Shown one piece after another: positions 8,956 to 21,699 of a DNA stretch of 64,000 nucleotides (position 1 is its first letter; each line of letters begins with the position of its first letter). The stretch is from contig JAXGGA010003968.1 in assembly GCA_038373865.1 (NCBI GenBank), positions 1 through 64,000 on the forward strand, read 5' to 3'. Made by a program: the position numbers and the translations under genes. This DNA comes from Uloborus plumipes. Its lineage: Eukaryota; Arthropoda; Arachnida; Araneae; Uloboridae. The notes beneath the pieces were generated by a model, which ran no database searches, was not told the DNA's origin, and was given only the letters and a program-made list of their open reading frames with translations.

Positions 8956-10200
8956 CTAACTGAATTTTACAATGAAAAAGCCATATGTAAAGAAACAACC
9001 AATACAACTAGCCAACAAGGAATTATCCATTCGAAACATGTTATTGATGGTAAAAAAGAATGGTTCCATGTCGGACAAAAATTTAAGCTGCTTCATATGT
9101 TGATGACTTTCAGCTTCTGCATTTAGCATTATCAAGCTTCGCAAGAACTGAAATCTCTTTTTCCAATGGAGGGTGGAAAGCGTTACATTTGATGAGGTAT
9201 TTATGATAAGGACAATAAATAAGCAAGATATGGCTGCACAGATTATACATTCGTGAATGATCATAAACGAAGAGAATCCCGCTTGTCCGAGGCTCAGAGA
9301 TAGAGAAAATAATGTGCCCATAGCGTATACAAGCATTACAAACATCATCGGGAGGGAGAAATACTTTTCAATCTTATCATGGAGGCGCTGCATACTCTGG
9401 TAGTATTGCAACTGGCTCAAGATGTTTGCTGCGTCTACTTTCTTCTTCATTGCATCTACTGTTTTACTTAACACAATATTAAAAGCACACAGTTGTGCAG
9501 CTGCAATATTGGGCACCAAGAACGGACTGTAGTACACCACGACGGACACTGATGTGAGGAATACTTCGAGCAGTTTCTGTTCTGGGAAAGTTCTTCCATA
9601 CGTCCAGTAAAGGACATAAAACTGTTCTCCAGTAAAGTACAGAGCAATAAATGATGATATACCAAACAAAGCTGGACTTAGGACACTGAATATGAGGATT
9701 GCGTTAATCATATAATAATATTTCTTGCTCAGCGAGGGTGCATGTACGTTTTGGATATTACTAGTAAAATAAGATACTAAATTATGAAAATTCTTGCCTC
9801 TAGTTTGCATTTTTAACCACAAAATCTCTATCAATATGCTCCTTACAAGATCAAATATGCAGGGGTTAGTAAACGACCCTTCTACAAATACAACCAAAAA
9901 GCAGTGTAGCACTGAAAGTTGAAAATAAATATTGAACAAAATAATTTTCAACTTTCTTTCCCAACTAGTTGAGGATATGCATTTTAGGCTAAGATTGAAG
10001 AAAAATGCTCCTTGGAGGAGCCAATTTTCTTTTAAGTCGACTATCTGTTCCAAGTTTGAAATTTTTTTTCTTGTGTGATCATTGTGAAGACAATTTTTTA
10101 TCAGAATTTGTGCTTTATTTTTATTTTTAGAAGTTATCTGGAATAGTTCAGTGCTTCCAAAATTGCTGCACATTTTAGTAAGGAAAACAGTAAGTAGCAC
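8956..10200 (-). CDS. Gustatory-receptor-like seven-transmembrane chemoreceptor
   Basis: A single uninterrupted 414-codon frame. Seven hydrophobic stretches are visible, roughly residues 86-106, 120-130, 163-190, 211-240, 281-304, 312-334 and 396-413. The last one ends TYGFFIVKF, matching the TYxxxxxQF signature in the final helix of arthropod gustatory receptors except that Q is K. Length fits the family (about 350-450). These proteins are ligand-gated cation channels in sensory-neuron membranes with the N-terminus inside; the tastant cannot be predicted. The start at 10200 gives a usual-length cytoplasmic N-terminus, though an alternative start near residue 11 exists. An intronless coding region in one exon is possible in this family, but an additional upstream exon cannot be excluded. 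No stop or frameshift is seen, so it is probably functional. It is the only convincing host gene here. Confidence 0.75.
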   Translation of the reverse strand: MLLTVFLTKMCSNFGSTELFQITSKNKNKAQILIKNCLHNDHTRKKISNLEQIVDLKENWLLQGAFFFNLSLKCISSTSWERKLKIILFNIYFQLSVLHCFLVVFVEGSFTNPCIFDLVRSILIEILWLKMQTRGKNFHNLVSYFTSNIQNVHAPSLSKKYYYMINAILIFSVLSPALFGISSFIALYFTGEQFYVLYWTYGRTFPEQKLLEVFLTSVSVVVYYSPFLVPNIAAAQLCAFNIVLSKTVDAMKKKVDAANILSQLQYYQSMQRLHDKIEKYFSLPMMFVMLVYAMGTLFSLSLSLGQAGFSSFMIIHECIICAAISCLFIVLIINTSSNVTLSTLHWKKRFQFLRSLIMLNAEAESHQHMKQLKFLSDMEPFFFTINNMFRMDNSLLASCIGCFFTYGFFIVKFS

Positions 10201-12069
10201 TAGAATAAATAATGTTCATTACGGTTCTTAATTGATTTAAACGAAAAAATCCTTTCATATGTTATTTTTGGCGTAAAGACAAACTAAAATGTTCTGAATG
10301 ACTGTTGACAATGTGTATTCGGACTTATCCTTTCTTTGATTTCTTCATCAGTAGCTTCATTGCAAGTGCCAAGTACACTTAGAAATCTATAGTCAATGTC
10401 CGCTCTAAATACGGATGCATTGTTAACTTTTTTTTTCAGTTCGTAAGTTAATAAAGTTTCAAATAATTTTACAGTTGATACACTACCTGTTTAGAAATCT
10501 TGATGACATGCACTGATTTCTGCTTTTGTACTGATAAAATATGATCTGAACGAAACATTTCTGCGAACTACAGTACTAAGTTTGTAGATATACATTGTGG
10601 CGTTTTCAGATCCAAGATTAATAAATTACTCCAAACTAGTGGAAAATTGTTTGAATTTCAAGGAATTTCGAAACTTGCTCCTTCTTTTTCAACAATACAA
10701 TACAGAGCAGCAATGGCGGTAATGATGGTCCGAGAATAACTAGCATAATGAAATACAATGCTGTTATTTTCAGGGACACAGGGTTGAGTATTTTCTATCA
10801 TGCTATATTGCATCGAATTTAATGGCATAGAAAAGTTCTGTTGACAGAATAAAATTAGAGTATTGATTTAAACATTTATTCACCAAGTTCATAAATTATT
10901 TAACTGACGCTTTTGTATTCCTGAAGTTTCTGAAAAGTTAATTAAATTTCTTATTTTGTTTTACATTTTATGAAAAAAAGAAGTGCATAATTTAGGTATT
11001 GCTCTCAGCCGTTTGTGTAAGGTTGGTAAAATTGCAGCAGAAACTTCATCAGTTATTTTCTTCTTATGAATGGTTAATGAATAACTATTCAAAATCTGAA
11101 AAAGAAACGCCTCAAAACAGATTTAAAAACGGGGAGCAGATCTCATTACTGTACACAAATTTCTTTATAAATAATTTATCAAAAGAAATATTCCAATGAA
11201 ACCGTAATCATAGAGTAGAACCTTAACCATCCGGAACTCTTTTAACCCGAACTGCGTTTACTAATGCTAGTTTACGGAAATAAATTAACTAATTTTTATT
11301 AATTTAAAAAGAAAAATATCTTTCACGTCACTCGAAGCAGTCACTTTTGCTACAGATACAAATCATTCGTGCATCTTTACCACTTTTTTTTTGCCGAAAA
11401 CTTAGCAAAAAAATTAGAAACACTAATTAATTCAGTTTTAAAATGTCATCTAATTTGAAAGCGATTGGTTGCAACAGCAAAGTTTTATTTGAAATAGTTG
11501 TGACGCATGGGGTAAATGTAACACCCCACTGTAAGAAGAACTGACTGACGCAACAAATTGGTTTTACTTGAATTTAAAAATAGTGAAAATCAAAACACTG
11601 ATTTCCTCCCGAGAAAGTCCGGCAGTCGAAATGAATTTCGCCACCAATACTGCCATCTAGGGGCTTGTAGCACTGATAAGAAAAGAATAAGCATTCCAAC
11701 GAATTTCAATCTTTTCAAGGGGAAAAAAAAACTTTCCAAACTCGTATACGAAAAAAAAACAAAAAAAAAAAAAAAAAAAACAATCAAAATATGTTATTTG
11801 CAACGACATTCCCTGGTATAGAAACCCAACTGAAATAACTTTTCTGACGCAGTGTTTTTACCACCATCTACAGAGGAATTGTGCAACTAAACTGATATTT
11901 TGTTTGGCATGCCCATAGTGGAAAATGTATTTATTGGACTTGAATTGATTGAGCAGTTTCCAACTAAACAAACCAACTATTTAACCATCGTCTTCTCATC
12001 TGACACCATGAAGTCCGTGTTAGAACTTTATATATTTTATAACAGCTTCCAGTTTTCTTTTAAGTACTC
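10201..12069. other. intergenic, with a pogo/Tigger-like end near 11212
   Basis: The putative promoter side of the receptor gene shows no motif I can call. At 11212-11262, AGTAGAACCTTAACCATCCGG and AACTCTTTTAACCCGAAC resemble the terminal repeats of Tigger/pogo elements (CAGTAGAACCTCGATTATCCGAA type), but no partner end or TA pair was confirmed. A long A-run lies at 11749-11780. Otherwise there is nothing. Confidence 0.35.
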
Positions 12070-12070
12070 A

Positions 12071-12555
12071 GGTATTTATTTTAATTAACCCTGTTTCCTT
12101 GCATACGCCAAATGCTTAATTCCTAAATTGTTTTCAATTGAGGGTGTGAAAATATGTTTTCGTGCCCTCAGTTTCGTAAAATTGTTCACATACCACTGCA
12201 GCAAGGCGTTTCACGTCCCCACCATTCGAATGCCACTACACATGTTCACTTCGATCATGCTTTTAAGAACGGTTTATGGATTTTTGGAGACATTCACAGA
12301 AAAATATCTTTAAGGAATTATATATTTTAATCAACCCTGTTCCTTCAACTCAATATGCATCAAATTCCTACAGTGTTTGAAATCGAGGGTGTGAAAATAT
12401 GCTTTCGTGCTCCACGTTTTTTCAAATTTTTCACATACCATTGCTGCAAGGCGTTTTTCATCCCAACCATTCGGATGTACACTAAACATGTCCACAGCGA
12501 TCACGCTTTTATGAACGGTCTGTGGATTTTTGCAGTCACTCACAGAAAAATGGTC
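12071..12555. repeat. Diverged direct duplication, two units about 246 bp apart
   Basis: Segments 12132-12306 and 12378-12552 share GAGGGTGTGAAAATATG, TTTCGTGC, TTCACATACCA, GCAAGGCGTTT, ACCATTCG, CATGTTCAC or CATGTCCAC, GATCA(T/C)GCTTTTA and TTCACAGAAAAAT, and both are preceded by TTTTAAT(T/C)AACCCTGTT. Identity is about 80 percent by eye. Frames cross both units but carry no recognisable domain. Confidence 0.75.
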
Positions 12556-15031
12556 GTGTCTCGATAGCTCAAAGTCCCACGTGACCGGCTAAAAGCTTCG
12601 AGTTATAACAAGTTCTTACAATTCTCATGAGGCTGGCACCCCCCATCCTAGCCCAATGAAAAGTTCGAGACAAATAAATATTCAAGTTATGAAGCTCCGA
12701 GTAATCGAGAGTCCTCTGTGCATACAAAACATTTGAAGTTCTTGCTGAATCTGCAAATGCGTTTTTAAACAAAATTACTCGAACGGTCAGACGATATGTT
12801 TCGCAGTGTGTTACTATGTTTGTTTATCATGAAAGATAACCTAAACGACCAAAGGGATAACAATATGCGTTTTTTATTCTTAAGGAGAAGAAAACAAGAC
12901 AAATAGTGAACGAAAAAAAATTGAATGTATGACATCACATGTTCAAATTATGTTTTCGCAATGATGAATTGCGATATGTGTGTAAGCGTGTGTGTGTGTG
13001 AGAGCTTCGTCGCTATCATGTCCTGAGTCCTGCATGGTAATGCAGTGGAACTGCTGCTGACTCCATCTCGCTGCACCACTACTAATCCCGATTAAACCAC
13101 GAAGCTGTGGTCGGTACGGGGGACCCTGGAGTGTGAAATGAAATGCACCGCTAGGTTGTCCTGCTTGAGTGTACTGAGTTGGTTACGAAAACTTAGGTGG
13201 CTGCTGCCCCGGGATGCGAATCGTTGGCAAACTGCCAATTTGAGAGAAGGACTACGAGATGTTTGAGGTCGAAAAGGAAAAGAAAATCACATAGCAATTT
13301 GTCATTGCCAAAAAAAAGACTCATTGTTAAAAGAAAGTTTCCTCCTCTCCCCCTTCCCTCCTTTTCAACTCTTCATAATCGAAAACTTTTTTCAATTAAC
13401 GCGGAATTACTGTCAGTGGATCTTCCCGCGCTTTTTTGTTTATGGTGATCTAGGTTTCGTTTCAGTCATTGAGGTGCCAAGTCCGATGTTTATGGGGTCC
13501 TTGGTTGTGGCAGGAAACGCCACCCCCCCCCCCTATCAGTACAGTAAAGTGAGTAACTGTAGAGCAGCATATGGAGCTACTTGCGGGATCACCATGTAAT
13601 ACATGTAGTAATTGATTTTTCTGATATTATGAAAAGTGGAGATTATCTGCAAAAGATATTGCTTTTATGTATTTAGTATACCAGAGAGCAAATTAGCTAC
13701 TTTGTTGGGTGTGTGCGTTTTTTTTTCCGAAATCGGTTCAGAAGACTGTCGAGTTTCCCCAAGTCATCACCTGACTTAACCATGTCCCCTTTTTTTTGCG
13801 GCTGCTATCCTTGTCAACTTTTTACTTTGACGGTCGCATGTTTGAATTGCAGCTAAGTGTACTTTTTCTTGATATTCACAAAAGGAGTCTCCCGATTGGA
13901 GGCCATTGCGACCTCACAAAAATGCTCTTATTCGCACATTTTGACTGAAGATTTGGCAAATTCTGAGATGTACTTACACGATTGTAGTTTTCAAGTGTCC
14001 GAAAGTTGATTTTTAGTAGATGTGCGTATGAGTGCAATACAGGTGAGCACTCTGTGCATATCTCTGTTCTAACATTCTGCTAAATTTAAATGTTACATTC
14101 GGCAAACTGAGATTTTTCCCTTTCGAAAGATTGCAGTTTCTAGCCTTCTTGTTTCAAGGATGCGAAAAACTACACCCTCCTTTTTTTGTAATTTTCGGAT
14201 TAAACGGTAAACGGAATGGGCACTGGGTAGAGAAGGAATTCGCTTGACACCCACACTGTAAAGACAAAAAAAAAAAAAAAAAAAAATCGAACTTTTTCAG
14301 ATCATTTCTTGGTAACGTTCCGGTATTTTTCCGATTTCCAAACATTTAACCCGAAAAAAAAATTGATTAAGTCCCCTTAAATCAAACAAATGCATGAGTA
14401 TACTTGCAGTTTTTCTGCTCATGTGTGCATCATTACGTTATTTTATAGTATGAAGGTATTTATTTGTTTCTAGTATTAATTAGTTGTTGGCATTTGTACT
14501 AATCGAATAAAATTGTGCTTGATGTCATTAGTTTCGAAGCGTTCGAATCATTCAGACATAAACTATAATTATAATGTTCTAGTTACATTCTGTGAATGTT
14601 TTATGGTTTATGCACTTTTTTTTTTTTGCAATTTAGAAACTTTTCATAAAAGAGTGGAACAAGATAATAATGGCTTCATTTATACATTTTATTTTTAAAC
14701 CTATTTTATGCAAGTCTAATGTACCAAAATGGCGTTTCCTCACTTGTCCAATAAAATATAGATAATTTTTTTTTCTCAAGCAAGCAAACAAAACATTCAT
14801 TTTTGTCGTATTTTATTTTAAGTTGTTGAATAATGCACCACACAAGAATTATTCTACTTCAATTTCTACGGAAAATAACTGTACAAAAAAATATTTAAAA
14901 GTTTTAATGTGTTTTCCCAGTTTGTTTCGACATACTCTCGCAATCGTCAATCAGCTCACCCTCATCAAAACAAAATCCAAGAGCGCTTAAAAATCAGTTT
15001 GTCTTAACTGTAGCTTGTTTTTTCCGTCATT
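12556..15031. other. no gene recognised
   Basis: Holds a (GT)n run at 12979-13000, a GC-richer stretch at 13020-13290 (possible old retroposon), a C-run at 13523-13532 and a T/A-rich remainder. Short frames have no recognisable product. Confidence 0.4.
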
Positions 15032-15072
15032 CGTTTAAAGCGTGTTCGACTTAACGAGGTTCGACTGTCATA
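15032..15072. repeat. Pogo/Tigger-like terminal repeat, isolated
   Basis: The complement reads GACAGTCGAACCTCGTTAAG then TCGAACACGC, close to the CAGTCGAACCTCGTTAA-type ends of pogo/Tigger-like elements in animals. No opposite end was located, so this is a relic or half element. Confidence 0.4.
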
Positions 15073-16946
15073 ATAACAAAAATGCGTCGAGTAACTTAAT
15101 GCTCCAAAAGCTAAAGAACATGGCGGCATTTTTATGGCTTCAATCTGTTGAAAATTTGTCTCTGGAAACAATTTGAATTCATCAAACTAGTCGAGCTGTT
15201 TACTATTTTTTTGTTTACTCCCTTTTTTAACACGTTTTTATTAGTTTCACCTGTATGTTGTTTGTTTATAACTCATTCTGAATAAAATATAAGCGTCATG
15301 TTCTTTACAAATATAAAAGTAATATAACTAATACCATAATTTATACTAAAGGCTAAAACATATTGCATATTGTATTAGTTGAATTATAATATATGGCAGT
15401 TGGCGTATGTTTAAAATAGACACAAATAACATCAAACATTCTATTCTAAAAATTAAAGTCTGTATTTAATGTGGTTTATGAGTCTGTATCTTTTTTACCA
15501 AGTCTTTAATTTTAAGATTAATTCTTGAGAATTCTAAGCAGTTTAAGTGTGTTAAGTGCTATCAATTAAATTTCAACGGTATTTCGATTTTTTTTTGCAT
15601 TCATAACAAAAAATATTTGTTTAGAAGCGTTTTTTAACCAAATTTACAACACCATCAGACGTTTAAAGTTTGAAAATGTTAAAAAATTTCGTTGTTACAA
15701 ATTTGAAAATTTCTACTCAACGGGGGTGACTTTCTGCTGAAGTAAGCTCTTATATTTGATTACCAATGCAGAAGGTCAGTAATTCCGATTTAGATTTCAT
15801 AAGGGTAACAAGTAGTGTCTTGCAGAGAAATAAACAAGGAATTTGAAAAGATCAGCATTTTTTTTTATGATCCTGAAAATCATCAAACCTAACACTGAAT
15901 GAATACTTAAAATCGGTGTAAAATTTTCTCCATATTTCATTAGAAAATTATTAAATTTTGGTTGATACTTTCAGTATTAATTTTTACTGTTTTCTCCAAA
16001 GTAGAGAGAAATAAACCGAAGTTTCATCATAAAAGAATGTAGATGGCCTATACTGGTTTAGAAAACTTTTTTTGTACAATCTTAAATTTAAATTACTTAA
16101 ACGCAAGCTATTAAGAGATGAAATAGCTAAATTAATTTACTTTTCTCCATTTCTAAGTAGCAAGTCCTCATTGCTTTCCTTCCTGATATTTTGAAAACAC
16201 ACTCCCTAAAATTTCCTTTGGATAGCTATTGCACATTTCAATGAAGGAGTTACTTGTCATACTCTCCTCTTTCGCCTGGGAAAAGTTCACAAAACATTCA
16301 GAGCTCTAATTCGTGATTTGTTAATACAGTGAACGCTACAGGCTCACCAACAGAGAAGAAGTCTCATTCCTTGGCAAGGAACTTGTGACAGATGATTCGA
16401 TGACACTTTTGAAGTTTTTTTCCCAAATTATTTTCAAGTAATGTAACAAAAACAATTTAATGGTCTTCATTTGTGCAACGATACCGAATTTTGTCCAATC
16501 TGAGTTCTTAATTTTAGTCGCAGAGTTATTGTTTTTTTTTTTTTAATTTCCTCACCCGTAGCTGAAACTATTGCAGATCAAGAATCCATTTTGCAGCATT
16601 GAAAGTTTCATTTGAGTCAAGCACCAATATGCTTTACAAAGCATTGTCTGTAGCGTCACAACTTTCGTTGGAAGTTCGAAGCTAACGCAAAATACTTTGC
16701 AATATTATACTTCAGACAATTTATAAGCCTCCTGACACTTAATTGTCATAATATCATTATATTTATCAGTTTAAGGGTTTTAGTTTTTATCAATGTTTTT
16801 AAAATCGAAATATTTTCCTCAAGTTTGGATTTTTTTCAAAAAGTCTTCGTATGCCATTGTTACTGGTCTGCCTTGCCACATTGTGGCATGTGTGCCACGG
16901 GCTTGCCACCACTGCTATAAAGTTTGAAATTTTAGTTTATTGCCCC
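15073..16946. other. no gene recognised
   Basis: AT-rich sequence with scattered stops in all frames and no repeats beyond homopolymers. I see nothing to annotate. Confidence 0.4.
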
Positions 16947-17165
16947 AAAATTTTGCTGTATTATACTGTAAGAACAACAGTATAATACTGACAGCAAAGG
17001 CTCCAGTTTAAAACTATAAAATACACAGTAATAAACTGTAAAATTGGCAATTTTAGTTTAGTACTGCAAAAGTAGAAATATAATATTTTATTACGGTAAA
17101 ATTAGCAATTTTTAGTTTATTACTATAAAATTAGCTGTAGTACACAACATTCATTCTTTTCACAA
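16947..17165. repeat. Dispersed repeat M, copy 1 (ACAGTATAATACTG family)
   Basis: ACAGTATAATACTGACAGC, then GGCTCCAGTTTAAAACTATA and AAATACACAGTAATAAACTG, recurs at 29521-29585 with about 90 percent identity. Within this copy AGTTTA(T/G)TACT(A/G)(T/C)AAAA is repeated at roughly 60-70 bp steps, so the block is internally repetitive. Non-coding. Confidence 0.7.
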
Positions 17166-18318
17166 AACATCATTCATTTTTTACAGTGTAGGGGGAATTG
17201 CTAAGAGAAATTATTCTTCGTTTAATTACGTATTTATATGTAATGTTCGTATTTTAGACAAATAAATCAACTCCAAACTTTGGAAATATGTTTGAATCAC
17301 ATTCGTCTAACGAAGTAAATATATTTCGCAATGTTTACGATAACACTTGATGAATAAACTGATACACAAATTAACAGTAATAAGTAAATATTGCAGTGGA
17401 AGGTGATATAACGCGAGATGAGTTTGATTATTGGATTTAGTACCTCCTAGAATATCTATTCATAGAACATATTCATGGTTTTATATTAAGGAAGCCTTTG
17501 ATGTTCGCTCAGGATTAGTAAATTGCTAAGACCCAGAAGTAAATAGCTAAGTATGGCAGCTGTGAGCCTGATGCATTAGCGTTGTTGGTAGCTAAGATAA
17601 TAATGGTATTAATTAGTCGTCTGAGAAACGGCGATATTGTTTTGCATTTATTACGAAGTATCATTATTTTGCATAAAACTTGCAAATTCACATGGGTTTT
17701 GAGTGTGTATATCGTGCAAACTCAAAAAGCCCGAAAGTAGCTAGGAAAAGTATCTAATAATAATTAATACCGCCAATTTTTACCCTTATAAAATTACTGA
17801 AACGCATTCCTGTTTACATGCATTTAAAAATCTTAAACCTATTTAAAATGTAGGGTTTTTAACCGAACTTTTTAAATTTTTAGTTCGAGATTACTAGAGT
17901 GGCTTATTGAGTTAGTGATCCAAACGCCTGTAGTCGATCGTTAAGTAGTTTCACTTGGGTATGAAAGACTGCTGAATATTTCCGTTTCCGTCAGTTAGTG
18001 AGATATACCAATCGTGGAAGTGGAGATCTGCTAGCGGCGCCATCTTTTGATTGAGGAGCTATTTACTATTAATTTAGATTTAGGTGCCTCCCTACAAATG
18101 ATTATGGCGCTATAAGGACTGCTGCGGAATGACAATCTATCACTATATTGGCAGATTGCAAAAACCCTATTCGTGAATTTTATAAAGATGTTATTGATTT
18201 ATGCTAATATTCTGGCAAAATATAGGCTGCACTGATTTTTCAACTGTGCCGTAATTTGGTGTGAAGATCGACTTAACAGTACACGCATATCATAAGTACC
18301 CATTCATAGCGTAGGTAA
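17166..18318. other. no gene recognised
   Basis: AT-rich DNA without a supported frame or repeat. Confidence 0.4.
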
Positions 18319-18417
18319 TCATGAGAGAAGAAAAGCACATCCATTTCCGATCCGGGATTCGAATCCAGACCCTCCCCATTGTAGTCAGACTGATCTGACC
18401 AATGGACAAGGTGGCCA
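18319..18417 (-). mobile_element. SINE family U, copy 1 (tRNA-derived head)
   Basis: On the minus strand the sequence reads GGCCACCTTGTCCATTGGTC ... GGGTCTGGATTCGAATCCCGG, with A- and B-box-like blocks (B box GATTCGAATCCC, near-consensus). It continues into a short GATGTGCTTTTCTTCTCTC region shared with the copies at 58.5-58.9 kb. It is a retroposed, tRNA-derived element, not a tRNA gene: the anticodon arm does not fold normally and the sequence runs straight into a SINE body. Confidence 0.7.
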
Positions 18418-18475
18418 GTATCAAAAAGATGAATTAAATATGTAAGTCCAAGTTTTTAAATGAAAATAAATAGGG

Positions 18476-18760
18476 AGGAAGGGGCTGTCCATAAATGATG
18501 CCACGCCTTTTTTCTCTCATCACATTTAAATCCCTCCTTATTTTGCCACAAAGTGTCAGATTTTACATTACCCTCTTCACTCCGCTTATCACATGTCGTG
18601 CTATATTACATAATGTTATTACGTTATAAACGTTTTTATTTCAACCAAAATGTGTAAGGTCACACTTTTAGTGACGCACCCTTACCCTCTAGCCAAATGT
18701 ACGCCCCTTTGTTACCCCCTTTCTTCTTTGTCACCTTGGTGTGTGACACCAGTTAAAGAA
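18476..18760. repeat. Decayed DNA-transposon-like repeat (GGGGCTGTCCATAAATGATG)
   Basis: The start GGGGCTGTCCATAAATGATG followed by CCACGC is a widespread type of arthropod transposon end. The opposite inverted end is not recognisable near 18750, so the copy is truncated or decayed. Confidence 0.4.
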
Positions 18761-19030
18761 GTCCTCTCCCTTAAGGCTTGACATCATTTGTATACGACCT
18801 TATTATACTCGGTTACTTTAAAATAGGAGTATCGAGTTTAGAATTTTTGTGTCGCCTCCATGGAAACCGTACGAAAGAAAACAGCCCCACTTTTTTTTTT
18901 TATGCACTGATGTTGAGGCATTTCATTTATTTTAGGTTACTCGAATTAGGCTTACGCTTTAATTTATATCCTCATGTCTCAGTTATTTCTCAACGTTTTC
19001 TAACAAATCTAGTTATACATAAGGGTCATA

Positions 19031-19441
19031 GTGACTAACGTAACATTCAGAGCTGATTTTGTAACTGTTTTTACTTGTAACTTAAAGCATAAAAAATATT
19101 TTTTAGTTATGCTGGTAAATTTACAATGCACATGGTATCTATGTATCATTTCTGCTAAGAATTTGAAACAAAATTGCTGACAATAGATATTTTTTCAACC
19201 AAAATATGAGAGTGACTAACGCAAGATTTTTGCAACCCTGAAAATGAATGCTCATGTTGTGAGGCAAAAATTTCTCAAAGTTAAGCAAGTGTTAAAAATT
19301 GAATGAAAAATTTAAAAAATGTGTAAAGTTGTCTTTTAAAACAATAAAACACATTTAAAAAATCTTATTTTTTTTTTTTTTGTCTTAAGTGTCACTTTTA
19401 CTCCAGATGGGATGTGACTAACGTAACGTGACTAACGTAAC
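19031..19441. repeat. Spaced GTGACTAACG(T/C)AA motif
   Basis: GTGACTAACGTAAC occurs at 19031, 19414 and 19428 (the last two in a 14-bp tandem), with a variant GTGACTAACGCAAG at 19212. The intervening DNA is AT-rich and not obviously repeated. Role unknown. Confidence 0.5.
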
Positions 19442-20254
19442 CATCGAATAACAAGCAGTACACACACTACACACTATTTATTATGTCTAATCCCCAGTAA
19501 TATTTAAAATACATTTTCAATTTTTTTTTTAACTGCTTATGTTGCATGATTTTTCTTTATTTATTTATTTGTTTCTTTTTTTATACTTTTTTCACTTCGG
19601 TATTTTTTTTTCTTCGGCTGAGGTTGACATTTCTATGGAATGACCCATATAAAAAAAGTACAAATTTTAAAGAAAATGTTGTGCTTTATTAACGTTAATT
19701 TTTCAATTGAATAATAGTTTTCGCACGAAGCAATTTTAGCCGTTTGCATTTAACCACTGTTGCAAAAGCTAAGTGGGGGAAAAGACCAAGTGCCATAACT
19801 ATCACAACTATCAGGGGAAAAGTGTGGAGAGTTGGAAATCACTTTTACTTTGAGACGCCAACTCTCGTTGCACAGGGTATAATAAAATGACAGCAATTAT
19901 TCTGCATGTGATCTAGTTATTTTCAAGCATCCCAAAAAGCTAAAGATAGAAAACTTTGCACATTTACCCCATTTTACACTGTTTATGTTTACCCGATTCT
20001 AGGAAAAACTGCTTTTCTGCTGGATTTGCAAAACAGTACTCTTGGAGCATTAAGCATTCACACAGGTAGCATTTCATACCTTCTCTTAATGGACAATCAT
20101 CTATAAGTTAGTACCTGCAACTCACAAGAGCTTCCTCAATACTTTAAAGATCAATTGGGAAAGACGTTGTTGCCCGATGTGTGTCAAAATATGAAATGAA
20201 TGATATATTCAGGCTTTCGGAGGAAACCGTGCTAATTCTGAATTTATCATGTAC

Positions 20255-20672
20255 TAGCTTATTTACCCCCGTTCCCCGTTATTGAATTATGTTTAACTTA
20301 TTTAATGCTAAAATAAAACAGGTGAGCCTTAAATTGATAATTCATTGTTAATCGTAATCTTTGTTAAAAGATACTCATATTTAAATGTTGTAAATTTTAT
20401 CAATACGTATGCCTCAGAGGCTTATCTCTAATACTTTATCGATTTAAAAGTGGAGGAAAATGGCCATTTTGAGACAAAAAATTCGAATTTTGAGCTTTTT
20501 AGATTTTTTTTACATTTCAAAATCCCGCCTATGTGAATTCCATTGCATCAAGGAACCTCTGTGCCAATTTTGATGAAAATTCAACGAAAACTGTGGATTT
20601 GTATAAGGAACAAACATACAAACATACAAATATACATACATCCATTTATATACATATAGATTGACTTATTTC
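20255..20672. repeat. Retroposon-like tail with (CATACAAA)n
   Basis: TGCCAATTTTGATGAAAATT, then GGAACAAACATACAAACATAC and further CATACA units (20609-20655), resembles the 3' part of common arthropod retroposons or Helitron-like elements in which a near-identical phrase precedes a short tandem tail. Class uncertain; no coding remains. Confidence 0.35.
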
Positions 20673-21699
20673 CAGTTTTGACGATTATATTTAATTTTCT
20701 GTATAAGAAGTTCAGAAAAATGAGCAATTCTTTACAATCCTGTTTCGAAGCTCTTAAGAGTCAATTTTACTTTTATTTTCTGTATGTCTCTCATCACAGC
20801 TTCGTGCATTCATATATCCGGATTAATTTCTGGACTCTATAAAATGAATAATTTCTCCACATGCTGTTATTGTATTTCAATGGGTTTTAATGTCACCTAT
20901 AGGAGAGACTAGTCTAGTTTATATACTTTACGAATTTTCATCTTTACTTTTTTTATTTTTTAATTGCAGCTTTCAATTCCGAATTTTACTCCGGTACAAA
21001 ATTATGGCTTTATTATAACCTCTGAGCAGTGAATTTGAACAATGTATCTTTCGTTTAAAATAAATTCCTATAAATACTCCACATCAAAATGAAGATGCTG
21101 TCTTGAAGATTTTTTTTCTTTTTTTTACAAAGTGCAATTTTTCCAAATAATAGAATAAACCAATCAAATTTCACACAGTAAAGAGGGAAATCACAGGGTT
21201 ACACAAGGCATGAGTTTAAATTTGTGCTAAACGCAATTTCAGTCAAAATCTAAAACACCAACCTGTGATATTATAATATCTGGGAACCTTAACGGAGCTC
21301 AGACTATGTATCAATTAGTATTAAATTTTTGTGAAATTTATTAGCGGAAAGTTTTAACTCTCAGACAGCACGTCAGTGAGAAATATAGTCATGTGACATG
21401 ACCTGTGAACATGATAGTGGTCTTTAAGTTTTGGAGCAATTTGCCGGTAGTTAACTTATATTTTGCAAAGATGATTAATCAAGCATCATCGCTTTTTGAC
21501 GCCGCGATAAGGTGCTAAAAGTTAAACTTAATGACGAAAAAGACACTTTAATGTCTCATAACTTACCGAAATTATCATTTTCATTCATTAGTGTTATGCA
21601 TTAAATTTCAAAAGAATGAATATTTCAGAAAATTTACTACGTCATGAGAGCGACTCTTTAATTAAAAATTATGTTCAGAACTTTGAAAAATTAGTTACG
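20673..21699. other. no gene recognised
   Basis: AT-rich, no supported feature. Confidence 0.4.

Noticed and set aside
11558..11821. Facing frames across the A-run at 11749-11780
   Set aside because: Driven by homopolymer Lys/Phe codons; no other support.
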